64,000 nucleotides of DNA from Salipaludibacillus neizhouensis. Lineage in GTDB: Bacteria > Bacillota > Bacilli > Bacillales > Salisediminibacteriaceae. Positions 1 through 8,980 of this stretch are shown here, piece after piece (the stretch's first letter is position 1; each line of letters starts with the position of its first letter). The DNA lies in assembly GCF_002886185.1 (NCBI RefSeq), contig NZ_KZ614146.1, forward strand, positions 1,720,930-1,784,929, read 5' to 3'. The notes under the pieces are model-generated. The model worked only from the letters and a program-made list of their open reading frames with translations. It did no database searches and had not been told where the DNA came from. Both the position numbers and the translations under genes were made by a program.

Positions 1-2
1 TA

Positions 3-362
3 GAAACATGGATTGAAGGGTTAGGTGAAGTTGAACCGTGGTTTAATGTTCATCCTGCTAGTATTGAGTGGTATGGTGGCAGGTGGCTTCCAGGTTCAAT
101 TGACAGCGATCACGAATTGCTTAGTTTATTGTCCGAAAATTATCGTTTTGTTTTAAATGAGGAAGCTATAATTGAAGCCTCCCCATGGGGTACAGATGGA
201 GGATTATTGACTCAGGTCGGGAATATACCATCGATTGTTTTTGGACCAGGCGTAACTGACCAAGCTCATTTTCCAAATGAATATATTGAGCTAGATCGCG
301 TATTTGAAGCAGCTGAAATCATTGTTTTAACACTGATTGATTGGTGTGGAGTTGAATATTGA
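3..362 (+). CDS. M20 family metallopeptidase, C-terminal part
   Basis: The reading frame is open from the window edge to the TGA at 360-362, so the N-terminus lies outside. The visible 119 residues match the C-terminal end of M20 zinc peptidases of the ArgE/DapE type (acetylornithine deacetylase, succinyl-diaminopimelate desuccinylase and relatives). The segment PWGTDGGLL is followed by GPGVTDQAHFPNEYI; the AHFPNE stretch carries the histidine that usually binds the second metal ion. These enzymes hydrolyse amide bonds of acylated amino acids in the cytoplasm. The substrate cannot be told from this fragment. A hairpin follows the stop after about 20 bases. Family call is firm, specificity unknown. 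Confidence 0.8.
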   Translation, partial: ETWIEGLGEVEPWFNVHPASIEWYGGRWLPGSIDSDHELLSLLSENYRFVLNEEAIIEASPWGTDGGLLTQVGNIPSIVFGPGVTDQAHFPNEYIELDRVFEAAEIIVLTLIDWCGVEY

Positions 363-384
363 TTACAAGGTTTGTTAACTAACA

Positions 385-419
385 GCAAACAACCGCTATC
401 ATTTGATACGGTTGTTTGC
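385..419 (+). terminator. Hairpin after the M20 gene, probable former terminator
   Basis: Bases 385-401 (GCAAACAACCGCTATCA) pair with 404-419 (TGATACGGTTGTTTGC) with one bulged C. The stem is long and begins 22 bases after the M20 stop. It lacks a T-tract: the next bases run straight into the remnant of a LOG-family gene, so the original tail may have been lost in a deletion. Confidence 0.5.
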
Positions 420-423
420 CAAA

Positions 424-692
424 TTTGGGCTCAGCTCGGGTATCATCATAAACCTTGTGCACTACTCAATATTAATGACTACTATACACCCATCGCTGCA
501 TTGTTCGATCACATGGTTAGTCAGGGGTTTGTAAAGGTAAAGTATAGAAAAATGGTCGTCATGGAAAATGATGCAACAACACTAATTGACCGAATTACTA
601 ATTATAAGGTGAGTAACTACATAAATCGTAAAATCGACTTTATTAATCGAGTATTTATTTTAAAGAGATGCTTTCCTTCAAAAAAGGAATAG
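424..692 (+). pseudogene. LOG family (YvdD-like) gene, C-terminal remnant
   Basis: An open frame from TTG 372 to TAG 692 encodes, from about 424, a sequence like the C-terminal third of LOG / TIGR00730 proteins: WAQLGYHHKPCALLNIN, then DHMVSQGFV and ITNYK. Family members are about 190 residues long and hydrolyse nucleoside 5'-monophosphates to base and ribose 5-phosphate. The N-terminal Rossmann region and the GGxGTxxE active-site motif are absent; the sequence before the remnant is the hairpin of the M20 gene. There is no convincing ribosome site. I infer a deletion that joined the M20 terminator to the end of this gene. Confidence 0.65.
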
Positions 693-703
693 CACTTTTT
701 TTT
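668..703 (+). terminator. Intrinsic terminator of the LOG remnant
   Basis: TGCTTTCCTT pairs with AAGGAATAGCA around a CAAAA-type loop, followed by eight T. It overlaps the last codons of the remnant, as is common for native terminators. Confidence 0.75.
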
Positions 704-883
704 ATTAATATTAGATTCAAATTATATTGAAAATCATAAAGTTTTTAGCTTCAAATCGTTATGAACCCAAACAAATAAATTTAAGATGCATACTTTTATT
801 GTAAGTCTTCCAAACAATTTAGATTTATCAGGTGATGCAAATTTTGAATTGTTGACTTCTACAATAGAAAGTAGGTGTTTACT

Positions 884-1147
884 ATGGCATTCGATAAAAT
901 ATTTAAAAACATCCAGAAAAAATCAGGTGTAAAAATTACAGATATTATTAAATTAGCTAATTCTATTCAGGGAGCTAACTTTAAAGACGAAAAGACAGTA
1001 AGAGAAATAGTCCAAAAAGTTGCTGCCACTGCAAATAAATCTATAACTAAGGAAAAAGAAGATCAAATCGTCAAAATTATAACCGATGACCCAAACGCAA
1101 TAAATATAAATAAAATCTCTAACATGATGGATAATAAGAAACAGTAA
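884..1147 (+). CDS. spoVIF: Stage VI sporulation protein F
   Basis: An 87-residue protein with the SpoVIF (YjcC) pattern: FDKIFKNIQKKSGVK, then DIIKLANSIQGANFKDEKTVR and TANKSITKEKEDQIVKII. In Bacillus subtilis SpoVIF is made in the mother cell and is needed for proper late coat assembly and spore resistance, acting with the GerE regulator. I place the start at ATG 884 because AGGTG at 872-876 lies seven bases upstream; a GTG at 875 in the same frame overlaps that ribosome site. Length matches the family. The gene stands alone, with a terminator 40 bases downstream. It shows the organism is a spore former. Confidence 0.88.
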   Translation: MAFDKIFKNIQKKSGVKITDIIKLANSIQGANFKDEKTVREIVQKVAATANKSITKEKEDQIVKIITDDPNAININKISNMMDNKKQ

Positions 1148-1186
1148 ATTCTTATATCTAGTGTGATAACTGGGTTTATATTTCAA

Positions 1187-1232
1187 TCGAAAAGAATTTC
1201 TTACCCTCGAAATTCTTTTTCGTTATTTTTTC
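1187..1232 (+). terminator. Intrinsic terminator of spoVIF
   Basis: GAAAAGAATTTC pairs with GAAATTCTTTTTC across an eight-base loop (TTACCCTC), followed by GTTATTTTTTCC. The A/T symmetry means it could also stop transcription from the other strand. Confidence 0.7.
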
Positions 1233-1299
1233 CAATAGAATGAACGGGGACTTATTTGGGAAAAGTACAATTTATATAAGGAAAGAATGGAGGTTTAAA

Positions 1300-1659
1300 G
1301 TGGACAAGCACATTAATGAATTATCAACATGGTTAGAATCGCATACAGGTGAAACAGTATTTATTCAAAAAGGAGAATTATCTACAGGATTAAAGGAACT
1401 CTTTGATATTGATCGAGTCACATTTCAACTTGAACATTTTTCTATTGAGTCAAACGAGGACACCTTTGATGATTACATTTCAAGCAAGGAATTAGTACTT
1501 CACGGAAACGGCATTGTTCAAATAACCGAAACCGAAGAAAAACAATTACCTCAAAACATTTATGAGATCCCACTTAACGGGAAAATAGTAACCTCGAGTA
1601 ATAAGAAAAACTTAAAAGTAGAAACAGAAAATGCTGTTTACGACATTCAGGTTCAGTAA
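1300..1659 (+). CDS. Hypothetical protein, 119 aa
   Basis: I do not recognise this protein. It starts at GTG 1300, six bases after the good ribosome site TGGAGG (1288-1293); the frame is open further upstream, but those codons include the ribosome site. The product is small, soluble and acidic, rich in beta-type alternation, with no signal peptide, membrane segment or cysteines. It begins DKHINELSTWLESHTGE, has a middle acidic stretch SNEDTFDDYISS, and ends NAVYDIQVQ. It is followed by its own terminator. Codon use is ordinary for the neighbourhood, so I believe it is expressed. Confidence 0.7.
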   Translation: MDKHINELSTWLESHTGETVFIQKGELSTGLKELFDIDRVTFQLEHFSIESNEDTFDDYISSKELVLHGNGIVQITETEEKQLPQNIYEIPLNGKIVTSSNKKNLKVETENAVYDIQVQ

Positions 1660-1691
1660 CTAATTTAGTAAGCAAATGCAATAGTACATAT

Positions 1692-1726
1692 AGAAGCTTG
1701 AAGAGGAATTTATTCAAGCTTTTTCG
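1692..1726 (+). terminator. Intrinsic terminator
   Basis: AAGCTTGAA (1694-1702) pairs with TTCAAGCTT (1713-1721), followed by TTTCG. It closes the 119-residue hypothetical gene. Confidence 0.72.
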
Positions 1727-2009
1727 TATGCTTATTATTACATTTCTTTAAAAATCTCAACCTTTTTAAGGTTTCTAAGTGCCCCTTGGTTGTAAGCGTT
1801 TCACATTTATTCTCTAAAATGCTTTAGATTTAAGTGCTTAGATTTCCTTGTCAATTCATCTGACATAGTAGGAGATTTTATCACGAACAATCGTTAAGAT
1901 TAAAAGATATAATCATTAAATGAGCACTTATATACAAATATTATCAGTTTATGACCATGAACGGTATTAGAGGAATAAGCGATTAGATTCTTATCTGGAG
2001 GTTTCATAA
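1727..2009 (+). promoter_or_regulatory. Leader/promoter region of nasBC
   Basis: AT-rich non-coding stretch before nasB. It must contain the nasB promoter, but I see no convincing TnrA box (TGTNA-N7-TNACA) or Fnr box. An imperfect palindrome TGTAAGCGTTTCACA at 1791-1805 resembles a CcpA cre site but is one base out of register. The ribosome site GGAGG at 1998-2002 lies seven bases before the nasB ATG. Confidence 0.4.
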
Positions 2010-4370
2010 ATGAAAAAGCAAAAGCTAGTCTTAATAGGAAATGGTATGGCAGGCATGAATTGTATTGAGGAAATCCTCAAGAAAAATCCTAACATGTTCG
2101 ATATTTCCGTGTTTGGCAGTGAACCGCATGATAATTATAATCGAATTCTATTATCAACTGTACTTCAAGGGAATACAAAGGTCGAGGACATCACATTAAA
2201 AAATAGCGCCTGGTATGATGAAAACGATATTGTACTTTATAAAGGTGAAACCGTACTGAAAGTGGATACTGATAATAAAACACTTATTACTGATAAAACT
2301 CGAGAAGTTCCTTACGATAAACTCATTTTTGCAACTGGTTCTGTCCCCTTTGTCTTACCCATTCCAGGATCGGACAAAGAGGGAGTTATTAGCTTTAGGA
2401 CTATAGAGGATTGTCAGAAAATTATAAACGTTTCAAATACAGGCAAAAAAGCAGCCGTTATTGGTGGTGGACTTTTAGGTCTTGAAGCTGCAAGAGGATT
2501 ACTTAATTTAGGTATGGAAGTAGATGTGGTACATATTGCTGGTAGTTTAATGGAGAGGCAATTAGACCCAACTGCTGCTAAAATGCTTCAACTTGAGTTA
2601 GAAAAACAAGGAATGAACTTCCTTTTAGAAAAAGCTACCGAAGAAATAATTGGAGATACGCATGTAGAAGGCTTACGATTTAAAGACGGCTCCGCTATAG
2701 AAGCTGATGCTGTAATTATGGCTGTAGGTGTTAAACCAAATATTCAAATGGCAAAAGATAGTGGCTTAGAAACGAAACGTGCCATTTTAGTTAATGACTA
2801 TTTAGAAACAAGTGTGCCAGATATTTATGCAGTCGGCGAATGTGTAGAACACCGTGAAATGGTTTATGGACTTGTAAAACCTCTTTATGAACAAGGAAGA
2901 ATACTTGCGGACAAAATTTGCGGGATAGAATCTGAAGGCTATCGAGGTTCTACCTTATCTACACAATTAAAAATTGCTGGAATTGATGTCTTTTCTGTAG
3001 GTCAATTTTACGCTGATGAAGATGCAAAAACGATTTCTCAATATGACGAATTAAGCGGAAATTATAAAAAAATAATTTTGAAGGAAGATAAAGTAATAGG
3101 TGCTGTGTTATTCGGGGATACTCAGCCTGGTAACAAACTGCTAGATATCATTAGCAAACAAAAAGTCATCACTGATGAAGAAAAAATGCTAATATTACAC
3201 GCATCGGACCAGACGTCTCAGGTTGCATCAATGGAGCAAACTGAATTGATCTGTAATTGCAATGCTGTACCAAAAGGAACAATTATTGAGGCCTGTCAAT
3301 CACAAGGTTTAACAACTGTTGAAGAAGTAAAACAATGCACAAAAGCTTCAAGTGCATGTGGTGGCTGTAAACCATTAGTGACAGACCTGCTGATGTACAT
3401 CCAAAGTGAAGATTTTGATGAAGTGATTGTACAAGAACCAATGTGTTCTTGTACAACACTTACAGACGAAGAGATAGTTTCGCAGATGCAAGTTAGAAAC
3501 CTAGCTTCCATTCATGATGTGATGAGGGAACTTGGCTGGTCTAAACAGGAAGGTTGTTCTACATGTGTTCCTGCTTTGCAATATTACCTTGGCATGATTT
3601 ATCCAGAATATGAGTTAAATAAAGAATCGTTATTTATCAATCAACGGATGAATGCAACAAAGCAAAAAGACGGAACATTTTCACTTACACCACAAAGCTA
3701 TGGCGGAGTTACAAATGCAGCAGAATTACGGAAAATTGCAAATGTCGTTGAGAAATACGAGATTCCCAATGTTGCGATAACTAGTGAACAAAGAGTTCAT
3801 CTATTCGGTGTGAAAGAAGACAATCTTAAAGATATATGGCGTGATCTAGACTTACAATTAAGTAGTACTTTTGGAAATACGGTCCAAAATATCAAAACCT
3901 GTATTGGTGAAACCGTCTGTACTTGTGAAAAACATCATGCACTTCAATTAGCGGTTGAACTAGAAAAGAAAACGGATTATCTCGTAACTCCACATCGAAT
4001 CAAAATGGGAGTTTCAGCTTGTATGCACAATGGAGCAGGTTCGACAACAAAAGATATCGGCGTGATCCAATTTGATCGAGGCTGGGAAATCTATGTTGGC
4101 GGAAGCAGTGGTCGAAATGCACTTCCTGGACAGTTGCTTTGTGTCGCGGATTCAGAAGAAGAAGTAATCGGTATTATTATTGGGTTTATCCAATATTACC
4201 GTGAGACGGCAAAATTTGCTGAACGAACTTGGGACTGGATTAGTCGAGTCAATCTATTGCATATAAGAGAAGTTTTATTTGATAAAGACTTGAGAGAGCA
4301 ACTAATTGAAAGCTTGGACAACGATGCCTACCAAAACAGAAAAGCATTAGAAAAGTCTGTTCAGATATAA
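2010..4370 (+). CDS. nasB: Assimilatory nitrate reductase electron-transfer subunit NasB
   Basis: A 786-residue flavoprotein that passes electrons from NAD(P)H to the nitrate-reducing subunit encoded next. Domains: FAD-binding Rossmann fold (GNGMAGMNC near residue 9) and NAD(P) site (GGGLLGLEA near 150); a first BFD-type [2Fe-2S] domain (CNC near 414, CGGC near 449); a second (CSC near 478, CSTC near 516); then a nitrite/sulfite-reductase-like C-terminal domain. That last domain keeps CIGETVC and one more cysteine, but the position of the sirohaem-ligating cysteine in the normal CxxxC is glycine (CMHNG). This speaks against a working nitrite reductase (NasD/NirB) and fits NasB, which in B. 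subtilis is 771 residues and sits directly before nasC. The 46-base gap to nasC indicates an operon. Confidence 0.85.
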   Translation: MKKQKLVLIGNGMAGMNCIEEILKKNPNMFDISVFGSEPHDNYNRILLSTVLQGNTKVEDITLKNSAWYDENDIVLYKGETVLKVDTDNKTLITDKTREVPYDKLIFATGSVPFVLPIPGSDKEGVISFRTIEDCQKIINVSNTGKKAAVIGGGLLGLEAARGLLNLGMEVDVVHIAGSLMERQLDPTAAKMLQLELEKQGMNFLLEKATEEIIGDTHVEGLRFKDGSAIEADAVIMAVGVKPNIQMAKDSGLETKRAILVNDYLETSVPDIYAVGECVEHREMVYGLVKPLYEQGRILADKICGIESEGYRGSTLSTQLKIAGIDVFSVGQFYADEDAKTISQYDELSGNYKKIILKEDKVIGAVLFGDTQPGNKLLDIISKQKVITDEEKMLILHASDQTSQVASMEQTELICNCNAVPKGTIIEACQSQGLTTVEEVKQCTKASSACGGCKPLVTDLLMYIQSEDFDEVIVQEPMCSCTTLTDEEIVSQMQVRNLASIHDVMRELGWSKQEGCSTCVPALQYYLGMIYPEYELNKESLFINQRMNATKQKDGTFSLTPQSYGGVTNAAELRKIANVVEKYEIPNVAITSEQRVHLFGVKEDNLKDIWRDLDLQLSSTFGNTVQNIKTCIGETVCTCEKHHALQLAVELEKKTDYLVTPHRIKMGVSACMHNGAGSTTKDIGVIQFDRGWEIYVGGSSGRNALPGQLLCVADSEEEVIGIIIGFIQYYRETAKFAERTWDWISRVNLLHIREVLFDKDLREQLIESLDNDAYQNRKALEKSVQI

Positions 4371-4416
4371 TAACCTGTCCTATCGTGGCAAATACGCAAA
4401 CAAAGGATGAGAGACA

Positions 4417-6555
4417 TTGACTGAAAAGTTATTAAGATATTTCAGAACGAGACAAAAGGAAGCAGAAACAGAAAAATTGTACGACACACAATGTCCCTTT
4501 TGCAGTATGCAATGTAAAATGCAGCTAATTGAACAGTCAACGGTCACTAGGAAAAAGTACCAAACGGTAGGAAAAGATAATCCCACCTCGGAAGGACGTT
4601 TATGTATTAAAGGCTTAAATGCTCATCAACATGCTGTGCACACGGACCGTATTAAACATCCATTAAGAAAGATAAATGGTGAATTCCATCCAATTTCTTG
4701 GGACGAAGCATATGCTTTAATAAGCGAAAAATTTGCCGCCATTCAAACTAAACATGGGAAAAACGCATTATCCGTGTATGGTAGTGCAACCATTACTAAT
4801 GAAGAAGCCTATTTACTTGGCAAATTTGCCCGAGTAGGATTAGAGACGAAATATATCGATTATAATGGTCGCTTGTGCATGTCTGCAGCAGCTTCTGCAG
4901 CTGCACAGACTTTTGGGGTTGATCGGGGTTTTACTAACACAATCAGTGAAATCCCTCACACAAGATGCATTGTTCTTGCTGGAACGAACATCGCAGAGTG
5001 CCAACCAACAATTATGCCTTATTTTGAGCGGGCAAAAGAAAATGGAGCATTTATTATAGCAATTGATCCACGCGAAACGTCAACTACAAAAATGGCTGAC
5101 TTACATTTGAAAGTAAAGCCAGGAATGGATTCCGCATTAGCTAATGGACTTCTAAAAGTGATTGTAGATGAAAATTTGATAGATGAAAGCTTTATAGAAG
5201 AGCGTGTTAATGGGTTTGATGAAGTTAAAGAACACATAGCTACATTAGATTTAAATGAGATTGCCGAACAAACAGGAGTCCCAGTTGAGCAAATTATCAA
5301 AGCAGGCACTGTTTTTGGCAGAGAAGATTCCGGGATGATATTTACTGCTAGAGGAGTAGAACAACAGACGGATGGATCGATCTCTGTGCGAAACTTTTTA
5401 AATATTCTGCTTGCTACTGGGAAAATAGGCAAGAAAAATTCTGGATTTGGAGCTGTAACTGGACAAGGAAATGGACAAGGCGCAAGAGAGCATGGACAAA
5501 AAGCAGATCAATTACCTGGATATCGATCTATTGAAAATGAAGAACATCGAAAGTATATCGCGGATGTTTGGGGCATAAAAGAAAAAGACTTACCTCGAAA
5601 AGGAGTTTCTGCCTTTGAAACGATTCAAAAAATAGATGAAGGTGAAATTAAAGGAATGTTCTTGATGTGTTCGAATCCAGTAGTTTCTAATCCTAGCGCT
5701 GAATTTGTGAAAAAGGCACTAGAGAAACTCGATTTTTTCGTAGTCGTAGATATGTTCATTTCAGAAACTGCTAGATTAGCAGATTTAATATTGCCAACTA
5801 CCTCCTATTTAGAAACACCTGGTACGATGACGAATGTAGAAGGTAGAGTTACTTTGCGAGAAGCAAGCTTTCCGGTTCAAGGGGAAGCCAAGCACGATTG
5901 GCAAATTATTTGTGAAGTAGCACAAGTTCTTGGAAAAGAGAAATATTTTTCGTTTTCTTCTCCAGAAGAAGTCTTTAATGAGCTCAGAATAGCAAGTAAA
6001 GGTGGAAAGGCAGATTATTCAGGGATAACATATGATCGAATAAGAGAAAAAGAGGGAATTTTATGGCCTTGTCCAGATGAAGATCATCCTGGAACGGAAA
6101 GATTGTTTGAGAAAGAGTTTGCCCATGATGATGGGAAAGCATCCATGGTTGTAGTGCCAAATACACCTGAAATACCTAAGGACACTCCGACGGTAGATTT
6201 CCCTCTATATTTAACAACTGGAAGAGTCATGGCTCATTATTTAACTGGTGTCCAAACAAGAAAAAGTTCAACGCTAGCCGCACACGATTTCGAATCATAC
6301 ATGGAAATTCATCCATCAACAGCGGAAAAGTATCACATACAAGATAACACCTTGGTGAAAATTGAATCAGAACGTGGAAGTATTGTTGTACGAAGTAAGT
6401 GGTCTGAAACGATCCGAAAAGATACTGTTTTTGTCCCTTTTCACTGGGCTGATTCACAAAATGTGAATCGTTTAGTTTCAAAAAAGCTAGACCCAACCTG
6501 TAAAATGCCAGGATTTAAAGTAAGTGCGGTAAAACTTAGTCCGGTAGCAAACTAA
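4417..6555 (+). CDS. nasC: Assimilatory nitrate reductase catalytic subunit NasC
   Basis: A 712-residue molybdopterin oxidoreductase that reduces nitrate to nitrite in the cytoplasm. The N-terminal [4Fe-4S] domain has CPFCSMQC near residues 26-33 and the fourth cysteine in GRLCIKG near 62. The molybdenum-ligand cysteine is in NGRLCMSAA near residue 152. The C-terminal molybdopterin-dinucleotide domain contains LYLTTGRVMAHYLTGVQTR and the FVPFHWAD stretch. Length equals B. subtilis NasC (710). It uses a TTG start at 4417, six bases after AAAGGATGA. Electrons come from NasB. No nasD/nasE (nitrite reductase) or nasF follows; a terminator lies 33 bases downstream, so nitrite must be handled elsewhere. 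Confidence 0.88.
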   Translation: MTEKLLRYFRTRQKEAETEKLYDTQCPFCSMQCKMQLIEQSTVTRKKYQTVGKDNPTSEGRLCIKGLNAHQHAVHTDRIKHPLRKINGEFHPISWDEAYALISEKFAAIQTKHGKNALSVYGSATITNEEAYLLGKFARVGLETKYIDYNGRLCMSAAASAAAQTFGVDRGFTNTISEIPHTRCIVLAGTNIAECQPTIMPYFERAKENGAFIIAIDPRETSTTKMADLHLKVKPGMDSALANGLLKVIVDENLIDESFIEERVNGFDEVKEHIATLDLNEIAEQTGVPVEQIIKAGTVFGREDSGMIFTARGVEQQTDGSISVRNFLNILLATGKIGKKNSGFGAVTGQGNGQGAREHGQKADQLPGYRSIENEEHRKYIADVWGIKEKDLPRKGVSAFETIQKIDEGEIKGMFLMCSNPVVSNPSAEFVKKALEKLDFFVVVDMFISETARLADLILPTTSYLETPGTMTNVEGRVTLREASFPVQGEAKHDWQIICEVAQVLGKEKYFSFSSPEEVFNELRIASKGGKADYSGITYDRIREKEGILWPCPDEDHPGTERLFEKEFAHDDGKASMVVVPNTPEIPKDTPTVDFPLYLTTGRVMAHYLTGVQTRKSSTLAAHDFESYMEIHPSTAEKYHIQDNTLVKIESERGSIVVRSKWSETIRKDTVFVPFHWADSQNVNRLVSKKLDPTCKMPGFKVSAVKLSPVAN

Positions 6556-6587
6556 ACTTCTTTTTACCCTACATTTTATTGAGACAT

Positions 6588-6633
6588 AACACATGTAATT
6601 CTAGCTTTGTAGCTTAATTACATGTGTTTTTCT
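6588..6633 (+). terminator. Intrinsic terminator of nasBC
   Basis: CACATGTAATT (6590-6600) pairs with AATTACATGTG (6616-6626), with an inner AGCT/AGCT stem, followed by TTTTTCTTGTCGTTT. Confidence 0.85.
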
Positions 6634-6639
6634 TGTCGT

Positions 6640-6990
6640 TTAGCCAGGAAATTATAGATTTTGGGGTTGTGGATAACTTTTAGAGTGAAGTTATTCTTTG
6701 GTTCACAGATAAGATAAAATCTGGCACTGGCTCCACTCGCTCAGCACAATGCATGTAATAAAAGACGCTACGCGTTTTTCTTATTATATTAAACCGATAG
6801 TGTAACGAGCCGACTTAAGGAGGTCAAAGTTTATTTAGCGACGAGTGATCGTAGTCCGAGAAGCGCCTACTGAGTAATGGTTTTTCAATCTCTCTCATTC
6901 TCGCTCATACTTCTGTTTTCTACTTACGCCGTTAGCACCTACACGCAACTAGCTGGTTTTACTACCTAACATAAAAATACACGAGAAATT
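6640..6990. repeat. Degenerate dispersed-repeat region (copy D)
   Basis: No gene is visible between nasC and the next coding region. The stretch is built from pieces found elsewhere in the window: GGAAATTATAGATTTT with GTTGTGGATA (6649-6673, also on the minus strand near 22265-22300), the mini-hairpin ACGCTACGCGT (6765-6775) with A-tract before and T-tract after, and TTAGCACCTACACGCA (about 6934-6949), half of the long hairpin seen intact at 53108 and 63847. The rest is pyrimidine-rich and unassigned. Confidence 0.6.
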
Positions 6991-7034
6991 ATCAGAGAAA
7001 TACAAAAAAAGTAATACTACACTCTTTTCAGTAT

Positions 7035-7043
7035 TGTTATAAT
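7035..7043 (+). promoter_or_regulatory. Extended -10 SigA promoter
   Basis: TGTTATAAT gives TGn directly before a perfect TATAAT (7038-7043). No good -35 is present, as expected for an extended -10 promoter. The start point would be near 7050, leaving a 25-base leader before the broken M20 gene. Confidence 0.6.
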
Positions 7044-7074
7044 GTAAAAAAAGCTATTAACGGGAGCTATGAAT

Positions 7075-8203
7075 ATGGTGGAAAATGTAGAAAGTATTCA
7101 ACCAATACTTGAAAAAACCTTTCAACATCTTCACACGAATCCCGAAATTAGTTGGGAAGAAGTGAATACAACCAAGTATATTAAATCTTTTATAGAATCC
7201 TATGGTTGTAAGGTCAAAACATTTGATAATTCAACTGGTCTAACTGCTGACATCGGACAACGGAAACCGATCGTAGCAATTCGGGCCGACATCGATGCTT
7301 TGTGGCAAGATGTAAATGGTAAATTCCAGGCGAGTCATTCCTGCGGCCACGACGCCCATATGACAATTGTGCTCGGCACATTCCTTGTTTTAGTAAAAGA
7401 TCAAACTAATTTAAAGGGAACCGTCCGATTTATTTTTCAGCCGGCAGAAGAGAAAGGTACGGGGGCTCTGAAAATGGTGGAACATGGAGTTGTGGATGAT
7501 GTGGATTACTTATATGGCATGCACTTACGCCCGTTTCAAGAGCTTGATAACGAAAAATTTGCTCCAGCGATATCTCATGGTGCCGCCCAGTTTATCTCAG
7601 GATTCATAGAGGGGGGATGATGCTCACGGAGCAAGACCTCATTTAAATTCGAACGCTATTCAAATTGGCGCAGAGATCGTACAAGCAATTAATAATATGA
7701 ATTTTAATCCTATGATTTCTCATTCCATGAAGGTTACCTCCTTTCATGCAGGAGGATCAAGTACGAACATTATCCCAGGAAAAGCTACATTCACCATCGA
7801 TATGAGAGCACAGAGTAACGAGCTAATGGAAGAAATGACGAAGCGCTTAGAAAATACTGCAAGCTTACTAAGCGAATACCATAATATCTCTATAAAATTA
7901 ACACTAGATGCTGCTATGAAAGCAGCTGTCGTTAGCGATGAAGCTCGTAGTATTATCGAAGGGGCGATTCGCGAATCACTAGGAGAAAAAGCATTGAAAC
8001 CGATGATTACAACGACAGGTGGCGATGATTTTCATTATTACACGATAAAGCGACCAGAGTTAAAAGCATCAATGCTTGCAATAGGCTGTAATCTTCAGCC
8101 AGGACTACACCACCCCAACATGAGATTTAACCTCGAGATGATTCCCGTCGCCGTAAAAATTCTTTTAAAAACGATTGAAAAAACGTTAACTAAAAACGGA
8201 TAA
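7075..8203 (+). pseudogene. M20 amidohydrolase, disrupted by a frameshift
   Basis: Two consecutive frames encode the halves of an amidohydrolase of about 376 residues (hippurate hydrolase/AbgB-like M20 peptidases, which deacylate N-acyl amino acids). The first half has CGHDAHM and PAEEKGTG, which supply metal ligands and the catalytic glutamate; the second resumes with DDAHGARPHLNSN and ends with GLHHPNM, another metal histidine. The frame breaks at a run of six G (7611-7616): with five G the text reads through as FIEGDDAHGARPH. All key residues survive, so this is either a very recent mutation or a sequencing error. ATG 7075 is eight bases after GGGAG and preferred to ATG 7069. Confidence 0.85.
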
Positions 8204-8327
8204 ACAACCATATTTTTAATATCTAGGAAATTAAATTTGGTATCGTTTGCAAGGAAGCGTAACCCTCATGTAGTATTAGAGTTAGAAATAGAAATAACTA
8301 TTACTTTCGTTTTAAAAGGAGAATTTG

Positions 8328-8773
8328 ATGGGAAAAGCAGAAGAAAAGATTAGTCCAGAACTAGTAGAATCACTTCAAGGGGAAAAATAGTATCTCTTGT
8401 AACAACTGACGCAGAAACAAACAAGCCTGATTTGAGTGTGATTTCCTGGTTAGTGGCACATAAAGATGGGAAGACGGTAAAATTTGCGCTAGGTCATAAA
8501 GCGAAAACGGCAACAAACATTCAGCAGAATCTGCAAGTTATCTTGGGTGTGACAGGTGCAGGAAGTTGCTTTTCCGTTAAAGGTAAAGCATCCGTCTCGG
8601 ACGTATTCGATAAAACCATGAAGTTACGAGTGGTTACAGTTGAAATAGAGACTGTTGAGGACGTCATCTTCTATAGCGGGAAAATAACAAAAGAGACAGA
8701 ATATGAAAAAACATATGATCCGAAACTTGCTGAAAAGCTTGATGCAGAAGTTTACAGTTTGTTAAACGAATAA
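8328..8773 (+). pseudogene. Pyridoxamine 5'-phosphate oxidase-like protein, frameshifted
   Basis: ATG 8328, eight bases after AAGGAG, opens a frame that stops at TAG 8388-8390 after 20 codons (ending LQGEK). One more A in the run at 8383-8387 would join it to the downstream frame IVSLVTTDAETNKPDLSVISWLV and give about 148 residues. The sequence resembles the flavin-binding split-barrel (PNPOx-like) superfamily, small FMN proteins of mostly unknown substrate. The joined protein ends LDAEVYSLLNE. The lesion is a single base in a homopolymer, so sequencing error is possible. An internal start near 8432 would lose the first strand. Confidence 0.72.
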
Positions 8774-8778
8774 CTTAA

Positions 8779-8829
8779 AGGACGATTCTAAAGGCCTGAC
8801 AATCAGGCTTGCAGGGATCGTCTTTTTTT
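8779..8829 (+). terminator. Intrinsic terminator
   Basis: GACGAT (8781-8786) pairs with ATCGTC (8816-8821) around an inner hairpin GCCTGA-CAA-TCAGGC, followed by seven T. Confidence 0.75.
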
Positions 8830-8980
8830 ATGAAGATTTTTTATATAAAGCAAACCTTCGAATTCCGTGTTCCACATAAATAAGTATTATGGATTTAAAT
8901 AACAAAACCGTGATATTTGTACAACCTAAATTCGTGTCTAAAGAATATGATATTAAATATCGTATCTAGGAAGTAATTGA

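Noticed and set aside
1791-1805. cre-like palindrome TGTAAGCGTTTCACA before nasB
   Set aside because: The two halves are one base out of register compared with the CcpA consensus, and the site lies over 200 bases from the gene.
2010-4370. Nitrite reductase large subunit (NirB/NasD)
   Set aside because: Same architecture, but the sirohaem cysteine is glycine and the next gene is nasC; NasB fits better.
5019-5432. 137-codon minus-strand frame
   Set aside because: Antisense shadow inside nasC, with no ribosome site.
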